The notes beneath the pieces were generated by a model. It was not told the DNA's origin. It worked only from the letters and a program-made list of their open reading frames with translations, and did not search any database. Of a stretch of 64,000 nt of DNA, positions 45,103-53,045 are shown piece by piece (the first letter of the stretch is position 1; each line of letters opens with the position of its first letter). The stretch spans positions 547,115 through 611,114 of the forward strand of contig NZ_KE384534.1 in assembly GCF_000426545.1 (NCBI RefSeq), read 5' to 3'. The stretch is from Paenibacillus massiliensis subsp. panacisoli DSM 21345 (GTDB taxonomy: Bacteria; Bacillota; Bacilli; Paenibacillales; Paenibacillaceae). The position numbers and the translations under genes were made by a program.

Positions 45103-45459
45103 ATGACAACTACACTTCACCAACTGACTGAGGATCAGGCTATTCAGCTTGCATTGGAGATTGAAAGAGCTGAGGCAGCCTTAAAGCAAATGAAAGTGAA
45201 TTTGAAAGCCTATGTTGATGAAAAAGGACCGCTTCAAGCAGGAGATCAAGTTTGGAACAACTATGGCACTATTTCTTGGGGATTCGGAGCAGACAGTTTG
45301 AAAGAGCTGGCTGTTGCAATCACTGCAGAAGGTAAGAATGCTTGGGAGTTCCTTACTTTGCCAGCAGCTTCGCTCAAGAAACTGGGATGGGACGATGATT
45401 CTTTGGCTCAATACGGCACATTGAAAGAATCGAAGAGGTTTGGTTCTCGCAAAGCCTGA
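45103..45459 (+). CDS. Unknown phage-like protein of the recombination block
   Basis: 118 residues, an N-terminal helix pair (LTEDQAIQLALEIERAEAAL) then a compact part with WGFGADSLKELAV. Such proteins often stand beside Cas4-like nucleases in phage recombination blocks, but I cannot name the family. RBS GAGAGG; the earlier in-frame ATG 45094 overlaps it. The C-terminal SKRFGSRKA is echoed in the next ORF. Confidence 0.6.
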   Translation: MTTTLHQLTEDQAIQLALEIERAEAALKQMKVNLKAYVDEKGPLQAGDQVWNNYGTISWGFGADSLKELAVAITAEGKNAWEFLTLPAASLKKLGWDDDSLAQYGTLKESKRFGSRKA

Positions 45460-45510
45460 TTCATAGGTGTTAATCATGGAGGATATTGTTGAGATACATT
45501 ACTGAAAAGT

Positions 45511-45702
45511 ATGATGAGTGAGCGGATCTGGCGGTTATATAGTACCGACAAAACAGTTTTTAAACAGGAAATGATTAAATATTTCAAATTAGGCTATCCT
45601 GGCTGGCAGTTGTTCGGGTCGAGTATCCTATTGTCTCTCTACGAGATGATAGGGAACAAGAGATTTGATTCTCACAAAGCCAGAATCATTATAAAAATAT
45701 AG
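45511..45702 (+). CDS. Doubtful small ORF
   Basis: 63 residues, no ribosome site evident. Its C-terminal NKRFDSHKA resembles the end of the preceding protein (SKRFGSRKA), and the underlying DNA is similar too (about 45437-45464 and 45664-45691). It may be a partial duplication rather than a gene. Confidence 0.3.
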   Translation: MMSERIWRLYSTDKTVFKQEMIKYFKLGYPGWQLFGSSILLSLYEMIGNKRFDSHKARIIIKI

Positions 45703-45720
45703 CCTTTCGCCCGGCATTAA

Positions 45721-45766
45721 ACGGCGGTGTCAATCCTATGATGCCGCCGTTGGTGGCGGGATTGAC
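45721..45766 (+). promoter_or_regulatory. Predicted H-type pseudoknot upstream of radC
   Basis: ACGGCGG (45721-45727) pairs with CCGCCGT (45744-45750). Within its loop, GTCAATCC (45729-45736) is perfectly complementary to GGATTGAC (45759-45766), immediately before the ribosome site GGAAGGGAG. This would form an H-type pseudoknot controlling radC translation. Confidence 0.55.
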
Positions 45767-45781
45767 GGAAGGGAGAAAATT

Positions 45782-46267
45782 ATGAAGCCGTTTCTTATTA
45801 AAGAAGTTGATGTACAAGCTTTGCCTGTGCAAAGAAGAAAGCTTGCTCAACATCTTATTCATCTGCTTGAAAGAGTGATGTCTGAACCAAGTTACAACTA
45901 CATTCGTAAGCCAGAAGATGTGTACATTCTTTGCAGCGATATACTTGAAGCTAAACAGGAATTATTTATTGTTTTCCTTTTAAATACTAAGAACCGTGTC
46001 ATTTCTCGTAAAACCGTATCAATTGGAGGATTGAATGCCGCTGTAGTGCATCCAAGAGAAGTTTTTAGAACTGCTATCGAAGCCAACGCAGCATCGATTC
46101 TGTGCGTTCATAACCATCCAAGCGGAGACCCAGCCCCCAGTCAAGAAGATATAGGTGTTACAACACGGCTTGTGGAGTCAGGGGAGATAATGGGAATTAA
46201 AGTGCTCGATCATGTAGTAGTTGGTCGTGACGGCTGGATATCCTTGAAGCAGCAGGGGATGATGTGA
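45782..46267 (+). CDS. radC: RadC-family JAB/MPN protein
   Basis: 161 residues with NTKNRVI, HNHPSGDPAPSQED (the JAMM metal motif) and LDHVVVGRDGWISLK, the C-terminal RadC domain. The usual N-terminal HhH part of chromosomal RadC is absent or reduced, typical of plasmid and phage copies. Role unknown despite the old repair name. A predicted pseudoknot precedes its RBS. Confidence 0.85.
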   Translation: MKPFLIKEVDVQALPVQRRKLAQHLIHLLERVMSEPSYNYIRKPEDVYILCSDILEAKQELFIVFLLNTKNRVISRKTVSIGGLNAAVVHPREVFRTAIEANAASILCVHNHPSGDPAPSQEDIGVTTRLVESGEIMGIKVLDHVVVGRDGWISLKQQGMM

Positions 46268-46404
46268 TGTCTGCCAAGGAAAGATTCCTACGGTCACTTC
46301 TAAGCAGAACTACTAAGGAGCGCTGGGTTGCCGAGGTTATGCTTAGTGCATCATCAGAGGTTTTGAAAACCATAACGCTGCGTCAAATTAAACATGTGAA
46401 ATAG
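46267..46404 (+). CDS. Small basic ORF overlapping radC stop
   Basis: 45 residues starting at TGATG (stop/start overlap with radC), basic and helical. No family recognised; translational coupling makes expression plausible. Confidence 0.4.
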   Translation: MSAKERFLRSLLSRTTKERWVAEVMLSASSEVLKTITLRQIKHVK

Positions 46405-46447
46405 AGAAGCACTTGCTCCTCTTTATTATTTTCGGGTAGGTGAATAC

Positions 46448-46783
46448 ATGGAGATTTTTAATATAGTAGCTAAACGTCCTGTAACCCCCGTTCTTACGAA
46501 AGGTGTAGAGAGTTTAAAGCTTGAGCCGACAGTTTTGATACGAATGTACATGTTGGCGATTAAACGTTGGGTAGTGAACGGCGATGATAATTTCACATTG
46601 CTCACACCTCACGGGATAAATGTTGAAGTATCAAATGGTGATGTGGTTATAGAAAAACTGCTCATTACTGATTATACTGGCCTGAAGGATTCGGTATATG
46701 TCATTGTGGATGATTATGAGGATGACAGGCTAGTTATAACGGTCTTGCTGCCAAATGAGTATTTGAAGGGTGGAAAGACATGA
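46448..46783 (+). CDS. Unknown small protein
   Basis: 111 residues, predominantly beta strands in the middle and C-terminal part (NFTLLTPHGINVEVSNGDVV), no motif recognised. RBS TAGGTGAATAC. Its end overlaps the DUF3268-like gene by four bases, so the pair is coupled. Confidence 0.6.
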   Translation: MEIFNIVAKRPVTPVLTKGVESLKLEPTVLIRMYMLAIKRWVVNGDDNFTLLTPHGINVEVSNGDVVIEKLLITDYTGLKDSVYVIVDDYEDDRLVITVLLPNEYLKGGKT

Positions 46784-47175
46784 TGGATAAATACCCCATA
46801 CCAACGAGATGCCCTTATTGCAATAGTGAGGTGATCTATACCAGCAACGCAGCAATTTATGGGCGGGTATACGGTAATGGTCGGTGTTATAAATGTACTT
46901 CTTGTGATGCCTACGTAGGTGTTCACAACAGGTCAAATATACCGCTCGGACGACTTGCCAATAAGGAACTGCGAGAACTTAAAAAGAAGTGTCACGTTTT
47001 GTTCGACCCGGTTTGGAAGTTGAATAAACATCTAAAACGTGAAGATGCATATGCGTGTTTAGCAAGTAAACTTGGAATACCAATTCACGAATGTCATTTC
47101 GGATGGTTTGATGGAGAGAGGCTGCATAAAGCTTTAGATATTCTTCGTCAGTCTGATTGGTATGAAGTGATTTAG
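46780..47175 (+). CDS. Zinc-ribbon protein (DUF3268-like)
   Basis: 131 residues. CPYCNSEVIY and CYKCTSCDAYVGVH form a zinc ribbon, with the following RLANKELRELKKKCHVLFDPVW typical of DUF3268 phage/plasmid proteins. Function unknown; it may be an accessory to topoisomerase VIII or primer synthesis next to it. The start overlaps the preceding gene. Confidence 0.7.
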   Translation: MMDKYPIPTRCPYCNSEVIYTSNAAIYGRVYGNGRCYKCTSCDAYVGVHNRSNIPLGRLANKELRELKKKCHVLFDPVWKLNKHLKREDAYACLASKLGIPIHECHFGWFDGERLHKALDILRQSDWYEVI

Positions 47176-47219
47176 AACGGATTAGCAGTGACACATTAAA
47201 ATATCCATTTAACACTTAA

Positions 47220-47261
47220 ACAGCAGCTACCTAAATTTGTGGTAGTTGCTGTCTTATTTTT
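47220..47261 (+). terminator. Hairpin terminator before topoisomerase VIII
   Basis: Twelve pairs (ACAGCAGCTACC with GGTAGTTGCTGT) followed by CTTATTTTT. Only 16 bases remain to the topo ATG, so no promoter fits between; attenuation or read-through is implied. Confidence 0.7.
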
Positions 47262-47277
47262 GAGAGGAGAAAAAGAG

Positions 47278-49545
47278 ATGAGTATTACTTTTACACGCGA
47301 AGATTGGAAGATGTTTAGAAACTTGGAGACCTTATGCCAGAAGGCAGGAGTCCATCGAGATTATATTCCGCGACTTGTCGTGAAAGAACTTGTGGACAAT
47401 GCGTTGGACATTTCAGGAAGCTGCGAACTTTCTCAATCCAGTAAAAATAGTTTTGTTGTTAGTGACTCTGGAGATGGAATTAATCCCGATTTCCTTGAAA
47501 CGTACTTCTCTATAAATCGTCCTATGGTATCTAGTAAGCTCTTAAGATTGCCAAGCCGTGGAGCGTTAGGGAATGGCCTTCGAGTTGTGACAGGTGCCGT
47601 GATTTCTACAGGAGGGACCTTATCCGTATCTACACATGGAAAAACATATGCTTTAACCTTCAATGAGGATGGTACAACCAGAAAGCAGCCTATTGCTGAC
47701 TGGCAAGGCACGGGTTCGAGAATCGAGGTAAGTTTAGGGGCGTTAGAAATTACAAAGCAGGACCTAACATGGGGAAACGCAGCTATTCGTATGGCGCTTG
47801 CACATGACAGCAAGCCTTTTAAGGGAAAAACATCGCCATTCTGGTACACTTCAGAGTCGTTTTATGAAGTATGCAATGCAGCTCAAATTGACTTGCTTTC
47901 TCTGGCTGCTTACTTCCATAAGACAGATAAGAATACGATTGGCCTGATTGAAAGTGCATTTGGTAGATCGCCTGTTTCCTTGTCAAACGAACTCTCATTT
48001 GAACAAACGGAGCAGCTTCTTGATATTTTGAGAAGTGGTGATTCCCATGTGAAAGCTAACTCTTTGGGCCAAGCTGGTGATTATGCACACGGAGGTTCCT
48101 ATAAAAAGCAGACAGGGACATTTACAGTTCAATCTTCCCGAGGCAGGCACAGTGCAGAAATACCATTTGTTGCAGAAGCATGGGTCTCCTATCATGATGA
48201 CGATGATGAGGACAGCCGTTCTTACTTATGGAATTATGTAAACAATACGGTTGCTGCCACGGACGTGAGAATTCACTATAACAAAAAGCAAGTGACGATC
48301 TGGAGCGGTGGATTATACATTGAGATGAAGAAATCAAGACCTGGGATTTACCGATTTAACCTAATTACTCCATACATGCCCATCACTTCAGATGGTAAGG
48401 CACCTGATTTTCGGCCTATGAGCGGTGTGATCGAAAAGGTTATGCTTGCTGCTAATAAAGACCAGTACAAGCATCGAGTACAGTCAAAAAACAAAGGGGC
48501 TAGAAATGAGAAAGAGCTTATTTTAACCAATCTTCCCGCAGCCATTCAGAAAACGAGTGGTAACGGCACCCACATATTTAGCTTACGTCAGCTCTACTAC
48601 GGAATTAGACCTTACGTAATGGAAGCATTGGATAAAGAGCCTGAGTACAACTATTTTTGCCGATTAATCTCTGAGTATGAAAATGACTACGGTGAAATTC
48701 ATGGCATGTACCGGGACCCGCGGGGAATTTTGTATCATCCACATCGAGGAGATGAAATTCCACTGGGTACGATTGCTGTACAAAACTATGCTAGGCCAGA
48801 ATGGACATTCAACAAAATCATATTCATTGAAAAAGAAGGTTACTTCGCTTCATTAAAAGATGTGAAATTTCCTGAGAGATATGATTGTGCTTTGATTACT
48901 TCAAAGGGGTTTGCTAATCGCGCAGTGAAAGACGTTTTTGATTTACTCGGGGAAACAGATGAGGAGATCACGTTTTTCTGTGTTCATGATGCGGATGCAG
49001 CCGGAACCATGATCTACGAGACATTGCAGCATTCCACCATCTCGCGCCCAGGTCGCAAATTTAAAGTTATTAATTTGGGGCTTGATCCAGAGGAGGCAGT
49101 AGACATGGGGCTCCAGGTTGAGAGTTTCAAGCGGAGTAACCGTCATCGACCTACAGCAAGCTATGTTAATTATGAGTGGGAAGACTGGCTACAGGAAAAT
49201 CGTGTTGAGCTGAATGCCATGACTACTCCTGAATTTATTCAGTGGCTTGAAAGTAAGATGGAGGAACATGGTCATAAAAAGATCGTTCCGAATGATGCTG
49301 TTCTTCAGAGCAAGCTTCAGGATGAGGCTACGGAAATTCTTCGGCAACGCTTGGCTCAAAAGCTACTTGCAGAAGCAGGCTTTGAACATCAGTTCGAGAC
49401 AGCGTTAGGTGAACTGTCTGAATTGGTTGGTGAGTACGGTGAGCTGCGTAATGAAGTGGAAGAAGCATTGTCAGTGCGTCAAGATCGGCACTGGACAGCT
49501 CCTGTACAAAATCGAGCAGAGGATATTGTAAAGAAAATTTGTTAG
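47278..49545 (+). CDS. DNA topoisomerase VIII (type IIB, fused subunits)
   Basis: 755 residues combining both subunits of a type IIB topoisomerase. The N-terminal half is a GHKL ATPase: RLVVKELVDNALD (N box), VSDSGDGI (G1) and SRGALGNGLRVV (G2). The C-terminal half is Topo VI-A/Spo11-like: FSLRQLYYGIRPYV with a Tyr pair (440/441) as catalytic candidates, then TOPRIM IIFIEKEGYFASL (Glu) and FFCVHDADAAGTMI (DxD). Such fusions were named topo VIII by Gadelle and colleagues, including a Paenibacillus polymyxa plasmid example as I recall. It should pass DNA duplexes to decatenate or relax the plasmid. ATG follows GAGAGGAGAAAAAGAG. Confidence 0.85.
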   Translation: MSITFTREDWKMFRNLETLCQKAGVHRDYIPRLVVKELVDNALDISGSCELSQSSKNSFVVSDSGDGINPDFLETYFSINRPMVSSKLLRLPSRGALGNGLRVVTGAVISTGGTLSVSTHGKTYALTFNEDGTTRKQPIADWQGTGSRIEVSLGALEITKQDLTWGNAAIRMALAHDSKPFKGKTSPFWYTSESFYEVCNAAQIDLLSLAAYFHKTDKNTIGLIESAFGRSPVSLSNELSFEQTEQLLDILRSGDSHVKANSLGQAGDYAHGGSYKKQTGTFTVQSSRGRHSAEIPFVAEAWVSYHDDDDEDSRSYLWNYVNNTVAATDVRIHYNKKQVTIWSGGLYIEMKKSRPGIYRFNLITPYMPITSDGKAPDFRPMSGVIEKVMLAANKDQYKHRVQSKNKGARNEKELILTNLPAAIQKTSGNGTHIFSLRQLYYGIRPYVMEALDKEPEYNYFCRLISEYENDYGEIHGMYRDPRGILYHPHRGDEIPLGTIAVQNYARPEWTFNKIIFIEKEGYFASLKDVKFPERYDCALITSKGFANRAVKDVFDLLGETDEEITFFCVHDADAAGTMIYETLQHSTISRPGRKFKVINLGLDPEEAVDMGLQVESFKRSNRHRPTASYVNYEWEDWLQENRVELNAMTTPEFIQWLESKMEEHGHKKIVPNDAVLQSKLQDEATEILRQRLAQKLLAEAGFEHQFETALGELSELVGEYGELRNEVEEALSVRQDRHWTAPVQNRAEDIVKKIC

Positions 49546-49572
49546 GGTATTCAAATTAAACAATCTCATTGT

Positions 49573-49606
49573 ACAAAGCTCCAGTCTAATCCGGCTGGGG
49601 CTTTGT
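49573..49606 (+). terminator. Hairpin after topoisomerase VIII
   Basis: Twelve pairs (ACAAAGCTCCAG with CTGGGGCTTTGT) 27 bases after the stop; the T tract is short. Confidence 0.65.
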
Positions 49607-49640
49607 CTAATTGCATGAGAATGTAAAGGAGGAAATGGAG

Positions 49641-50180
49641 TTGAATCATTGGTTTTATATCACGCCGGAAGAGTATGCTGAAGCCGAGAAGTTTGGGGTA
49701 AAGCCTGCCATGCTGGATCGTCGCGTTCGTGAACAAGGGTGGTCGAAGGAACGAGCAATGACAACACCACCTCGTGCCTTAACAGATCGCCGGAAGTGGC
49801 TACAATTGGCCCGAGAAAATGGTATTAGCAGGGACACCTTCTATAACCGAGTACGTCTTGGTTGGAGCATGGAACGAGCAGCAACCCAACCACGTCAGAC
49901 CCTTGAAGAATTAAGGGAGCAGGGACTTAGAGGGACAGAATGTATACGTGTTCTGCCAAAAGCGTTTGTCGAGCTCGCTGAGAAGAATGGTATCCCTTAT
50001 CCAACTTTCCACAATCGAGTGAGAAATAGCGGTTGGGACTTAGAGAGGGCAGCAACAGAACCGTTGTGGAGTCCACGACAATCAGGAAGACTAGGGGCGC
50101 AGCGTTTGCGAGAACGCGAGGGTGACTGGTCTGCTCTGATATTCGGCAAACCAGAATGTCGTTCAGCCCCAGGCACTTGA
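49641..50180 (+). CDS. Protein with three related R-x-GW-ERA-T-P repeats
   Basis: About 179 residues. The motif (R/V)R..GWS.ERA.T.P appears three times: near residues 27-42 (VREQGWSKERAMTTPP), 70-85 (VRLGWSMERAATQP) and 128-142 (VRNSGWDLERAATEP), each preceded by a GIS/YP..F.NR helix. This looks like tandem HTH-type modules found in phage and plasmid proteins, so DNA binding is likely. TTG 49641 follows AAAGGAGG by eight bases. Confidence 0.55.
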   Translation: MNHWFYITPEEYAEAEKFGVKPAMLDRRVREQGWSKERAMTTPPRALTDRRKWLQLARENGISRDTFYNRVRLGWSMERAATQPRQTLEELREQGLRGTECIRVLPKAFVELAEKNGIPYPTFHNRVRNSGWDLERAATEPLWSPRQSGRLGAQRLREREGDWSALIFGKPECRSAPGT

Positions 50181-50249
50181 GAAGTGGTCATAACCAGCTC
50201 AATCGCTAAGAAAGAAGAATAGAATTCAAAATAGGAAGGAAGATCGAAT

Positions 50250-50990
50250 ATGGAAAATGAAGCAAAAGTCGTTTTAAATCCTGATCAAAAAGCAGTTGTC
50301 TTAAAAACTACAAAGGATTTGTTCTTCGCAGCAAAGCAGCTCCACGATTGGATCAGCGAGGACAATTTAACTCAGGAGATGGCTGGAATATTGCCGAATT
50401 TAATTGAAGGTCATTTCACGGATATATCTAAGCAGTTGAACTATGAGAGTGTGCTGACAAAGGAAAAGGAAGAACGACATCAGCGGCTCAGAGATGCCAA
50501 CGGACGTATTCGGGAGCTTGAAAGTCAATTGGGAGAAAGTAAACCAATAAACGGTTTAAAGGAACAGCTTCAATTTCTCGCATCCACGGTTTCCAACTGG
50601 TGGAACCAATACGGATTCCATCATGTGTCAGACGAGATATTCACGGAATACGGACACTATAAAGCTCACTTTTGCTTTATGCTCGATCACTTGTATACGT
50701 TTAGCGATACACCAGAGACAGATAAGCGGGATCGTAAGCAGCGCATACAGGAACTGACAGAGGAAGGGTGGGATATTGTCTATGAAGAAGGTGGACGCAG
50801 CCCGAAGTTGGTAGAAAACGATAATAATCGTTCGAGACTGGTCAGACTGATTAAATCCAGATTTCCTTCAGCCAAGATTGTCAGAACACGAAATTGGTGC
50901 ACGGATAACGAAAACGTGTTTATATACCGTGATATAGAGGTGTACATTTACGATCTGCATGAAATACCACAACAAATTAAAGCAGAATAA
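50250..50990 (+). CDS. Unknown protein with central coiled coil
   Basis: 246 residues; a coiled-coil stretch (TKEKEERHQRLRDANGRIRE, about 68-95) between two globular parts. The C-terminal part (SRLVRLIKSRFPSAKIVRTR) has an alternating pattern. RBS GGAAGGAAGATCGAAT. No family recognised. Confidence 0.55.
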   Translation: MENEAKVVLNPDQKAVVLKTTKDLFFAAKQLHDWISEDNLTQEMAGILPNLIEGHFTDISKQLNYESVLTKEKEERHQRLRDANGRIRELESQLGESKPINGLKEQLQFLASTVSNWWNQYGFHHVSDEIFTEYGHYKAHFCFMLDHLYTFSDTPETDKRDRKQRIQELTEEGWDIVYEEGGRSPKLVENDNNRSRLVRLIKSRFPSAKIVRTRNWCTDNENVFIYRDIEVYIYDLHEIPQQIKAE

Positions 50991-51052
50991 TAGCTTGTCT
51001 TTATTAAATGATTTTGCTATGATTATAGTAATCTAATACGAAATCAAAGCGG

Positions 51053-51100
51053 AAGTACCGCTAACAATGCCCTACGGGGGTTGTTAGCGGTACTTTTTTT
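51053..51100 (+). terminator. Very stable hairpin terminator
   Basis: Fifteen perfect pairs (AAGTACCGCTAACAA with TTGTTAGCGGTACTT), then T5. It begins about 60 bases after the preceding stop and probably ends that operon. Confidence 0.85.
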
Positions 51101-51140
51101 CGTTTAGATGCAAATTATTATAACAAAGGAGATATGAACT

Positions 51141-51365
51141 ATGCCAAAGTTGTTTTCTAACATTAGTGATGGCCAGAGAGTGGAAGTGTGTCTGAAAGGT
51201 GGAGAGATTAGGGAAGGGAATTTTCGGAGATGGACTCGAACAGAAGTAGGAAACTATCTTACCTTGAAATGCGATGAGTATATAGAAGACGGACAATTAT
51301 GTAAGGAGTTTTGCTTTTTGCATGAGGGGGATATTACATCAATGCGGTCACAGTTGTCCCATTAA
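51141..51365 (+). CDS. Unknown small protein
   Basis: 74 residues, acidic/basic mix, beta-rich in appearance (GQRVEVCLKGGEIREGNFRR), RBS AAAGGAGATATGAACT. No family recognised. Confidence 0.5.
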   Translation: MPKLFSNISDGQRVEVCLKGGEIREGNFRRWTRTEVGNYLTLKCDEYIEDGQLCKEFCFLHEGDITSMRSQLSH

Positions 51366-51435
51366 GGGTAGGGGGATTTCTCAGTAATAACCAAATAAAA
51401 AGTACTAATATCTTTTAATCATTAGTGGACTCGCT

Positions 51436-51441
51436 TATAAT
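51436..51441 (+). promoter_or_regulatory. -10 element upstream of the small toxin
   Basis: TATAAT about 60 bases before the toxin start; the -35 region is not well conserved. Transcript would include the toxin and its hairpin. Confidence 0.4.
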
Positions 51442-51500
51442 ATATCATACAGCTCGTGATAGGAATAATTCCCCTCTTTTCTTCGAAAGGGGGGATGAAT

Positions 51501-51614
51501 ATGGAAGAGACCTTAGCACTAGGAACCTTTGTTCTTGGTTGCGGAATGTTTCTGGTTGCTTTTTTGGGCCTTATCTTTCAGATAGTTCATTACATGACTT
51601 CAAAAAAACAATGA
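51501..51614 (+). CDS. Putative holin-like toxin (type I TA, TxpA/BsrG class)
   Basis: 37 residues: short polar start (MEETLALGTF), one transmembrane helix (GCGMFLVAFLGLIFQIV), and a polar basic end (HYMTSKKQ). This is the pattern of the holin-like/Fst-BsrG toxins of Bacillota. The ribosome site GAAAGGGGGG is strong. The stop codon sits at the foot of a 10-pair hairpin (51613-51650), and a terminator follows, as in loci where an antisense RNA controls the toxin mRNA. Confidence 0.65.
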   Translation: MEETLALGTFVLGCGMFLVAFLGLIFQIVHYMTSKKQ

Positions 51615-51650
51615 CCCTACTGTCCCGCGTCGAAAACGATCAGTAGGGTC
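51613..51650 (+). promoter_or_regulatory. Hairpin overlapping the toxin stop codon
   Basis: GACCCTACTG and CAGTAGGGTC are perfect ten-base arms, a likely contact site for an antisense antitoxin RNA or part of mRNA folding. Confidence 0.5.
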
Positions 51651-51686
51651 GATACCCTGAGGGGAATTCCTCCGGGCTGTATAAAA

Positions 51687-51721
51687 AGCGTACTTGTGCT
51701 TACGACACAAGTGCGTTTTTT
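51687..51721 (+). terminator. Terminator of the toxin locus
   Basis: CGTACTTGTG pairs with CACAAGTGCG (one G-T) and is followed by seven T. Confidence 0.8.
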
Positions 51722-51776
51722 TATGAGTAGATAAAGATAATACTGCACAAATATTATGTTATCTGAGGTGTTGTTT

Positions 51777-51872
51777 ATGTTTTCGCATCTTGTCTTACTT
51801 CTAGACGTACTTCTAGACCTACTTGTAGGATTACATGTAATATTACATATTGTAATACAAGAAATACACTAA
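51777..51872 (+). CDS. Repetitive hydrophobic small peptide
   Basis: 31 residues encoded over a degenerate 12-bp repeat: LLLDVLLDLLVGLHVILHIV, an amphipathic or membrane helix with acidic and His positions, ending IQEIH. RBS GAGGTG seven bases before the ATG. It lies just after the holin-like toxin. Perhaps a second membrane-active peptide; no family recognised. Confidence 0.4.
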   Translation: MFSHLVLLLDVLLDLLVGLHVILHIVIQEIH

Positions 51873-52170
51873 GGGCAATAGACTTGCCTATATTCATCAA
51901 CATTTATCTATGTACATCTATATTCGTCTACAGATGTCTATAAAATACTGTGCATCATTTATTACAGGAATTACTACAGACGAATGTCTGATGCCAATTG
52001 AAAGTCATTTGTTGGAATATTAGATAATGCAGGATATAGGAGAAGAGTGGTGAAATTTCATTGAAGTATTTTTTGAATATACCAATATAGCTCTGAGAGA
52101 CCAGTTTTAGACTATCAAATACGAATATATTTATAGCGTAAAAATTTAATGAAATGGGAGGAGGAGGCTT

Positions 52171-52620
52171 ATGACAACCTATGACCAAAATCCTGCAGCT
52201 GGCATGGTGATCCTTACTGGTACGAGTGGACTATTGGGCAAAACTATGTAGTTGATATGCTCAACACTGATAACTAAATTGAATGTGTGATTTTACAAGT
52301 GACAGAAGCAAAGGGATTAGATGACGTTCATAAGCCCTCACGGATTGAACACTGAAGCATACATGATGTGCTGGAGAAATTGGTTTTTTTTGAATTTGTG
52401 AAGCATATGCAAGGCAAGGGGGCCGTATCCAGTATGCACAATCAAGGCAGACAAAAGTCCTTTTGTTGGACGAATCTCTTATTTCGGTGAAGAGCATAGG
52501 GTAAGAGTTGTGCAACAACCCATGAATCGTTATGCATTGCCAGAAGATGAGGCAACAGCGGTCTAAATTTTAGCAGCGAAAGAAGAGTTTGCGAAGCTAA
52601 TACAGCAGAAATATGAATAA
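52171..52620 (+). pseudogene. Degenerate ORF with several stops and frameshifts
   Basis: An ATG behind GGGAGGAGGAGG starts, but the readable protein shifts frame: GDPYWYEWTIGQNYVVDML, ECVILQVTEAKGLDDVH, FFEFVKHMQGKG, YPVCTIKADKSPFVGRI and LAAKEEFAKLIQQKYE are recovered from different frames with stops between. So it was a real gene, now decayed. A related segment (KYVQGKELYPVITIKVDKTP) is at about 57.5 kb. The gene's identity is not known. Confidence 0.6.
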
Positions 52621-52639
52621 GTGATTCATTATAACTATG

Positions 52640-53000
52640 CTAATTTCATGCCAAGCTGTTGAAAACGCTTGGTTCTGACTACTTGGGGTGGGTACCATAA
52701 TGGATCGACAGAGGAATCAACGTGCCCACTCTTGAACGGCAATTTTTTGGGAGAGCAGTCGCGGAGTGGGGTAGCCTTTGTTTATCCCAGGCATGATGCT
52801 CTCAGACTCTTTAGAGGAGGCCAAGACCTCAACGATGTATGGCCTCTTAGGTGTCCGTTGTTACTGCCTGAAGACAGTAATATCAGCCCTAGTCAAACGA
52901 AAACTGGGCTAAGAAGCATTTCCCCCTTTTGCACACTTCAATATGCTGCGGTTCTAAATATAACAACAACACTGATCATTTAGAATTCGGATTAAGCTAC
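52640..53000. other. Unassigned GC-richer stretch
   Basis: No convincing gene. It contains self-complementary pieces (GAGGCC...GGCCTC, TTACTG...CAGTAA, AGCCC...GGGCT), and a minus-strand frame readable as protein (RPYIVEVLASSKESESIMPG) interrupted by stops. It may be a mobile-element remnant or a structured RNA. Confidence 0.3.
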
Positions 53001-53045
53001 TTGATAGTTTCGTGGATTAAACGTGATTCTTTATGAAAGTGATTA

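Noticed and set aside
45511..45702. 63-residue ORF as an independent gene
   Set aside because: No ribosome site and apparent partial repeat of the preceding gene; kept only as doubtful.
47278..49545. MutL/HSP90-type GHKL protein or standard gyrase
   Set aside because: The Spo11-like Tyr region and TOPRIM in the same chain fit type IIB topoisomerase only.
52640..53000. A giant ornate RNA such as ROOL or GOLLD
   Set aside because: Some hairpins exist, but I cannot match a known class, and a broken minus-strand coding frame is an alternative.
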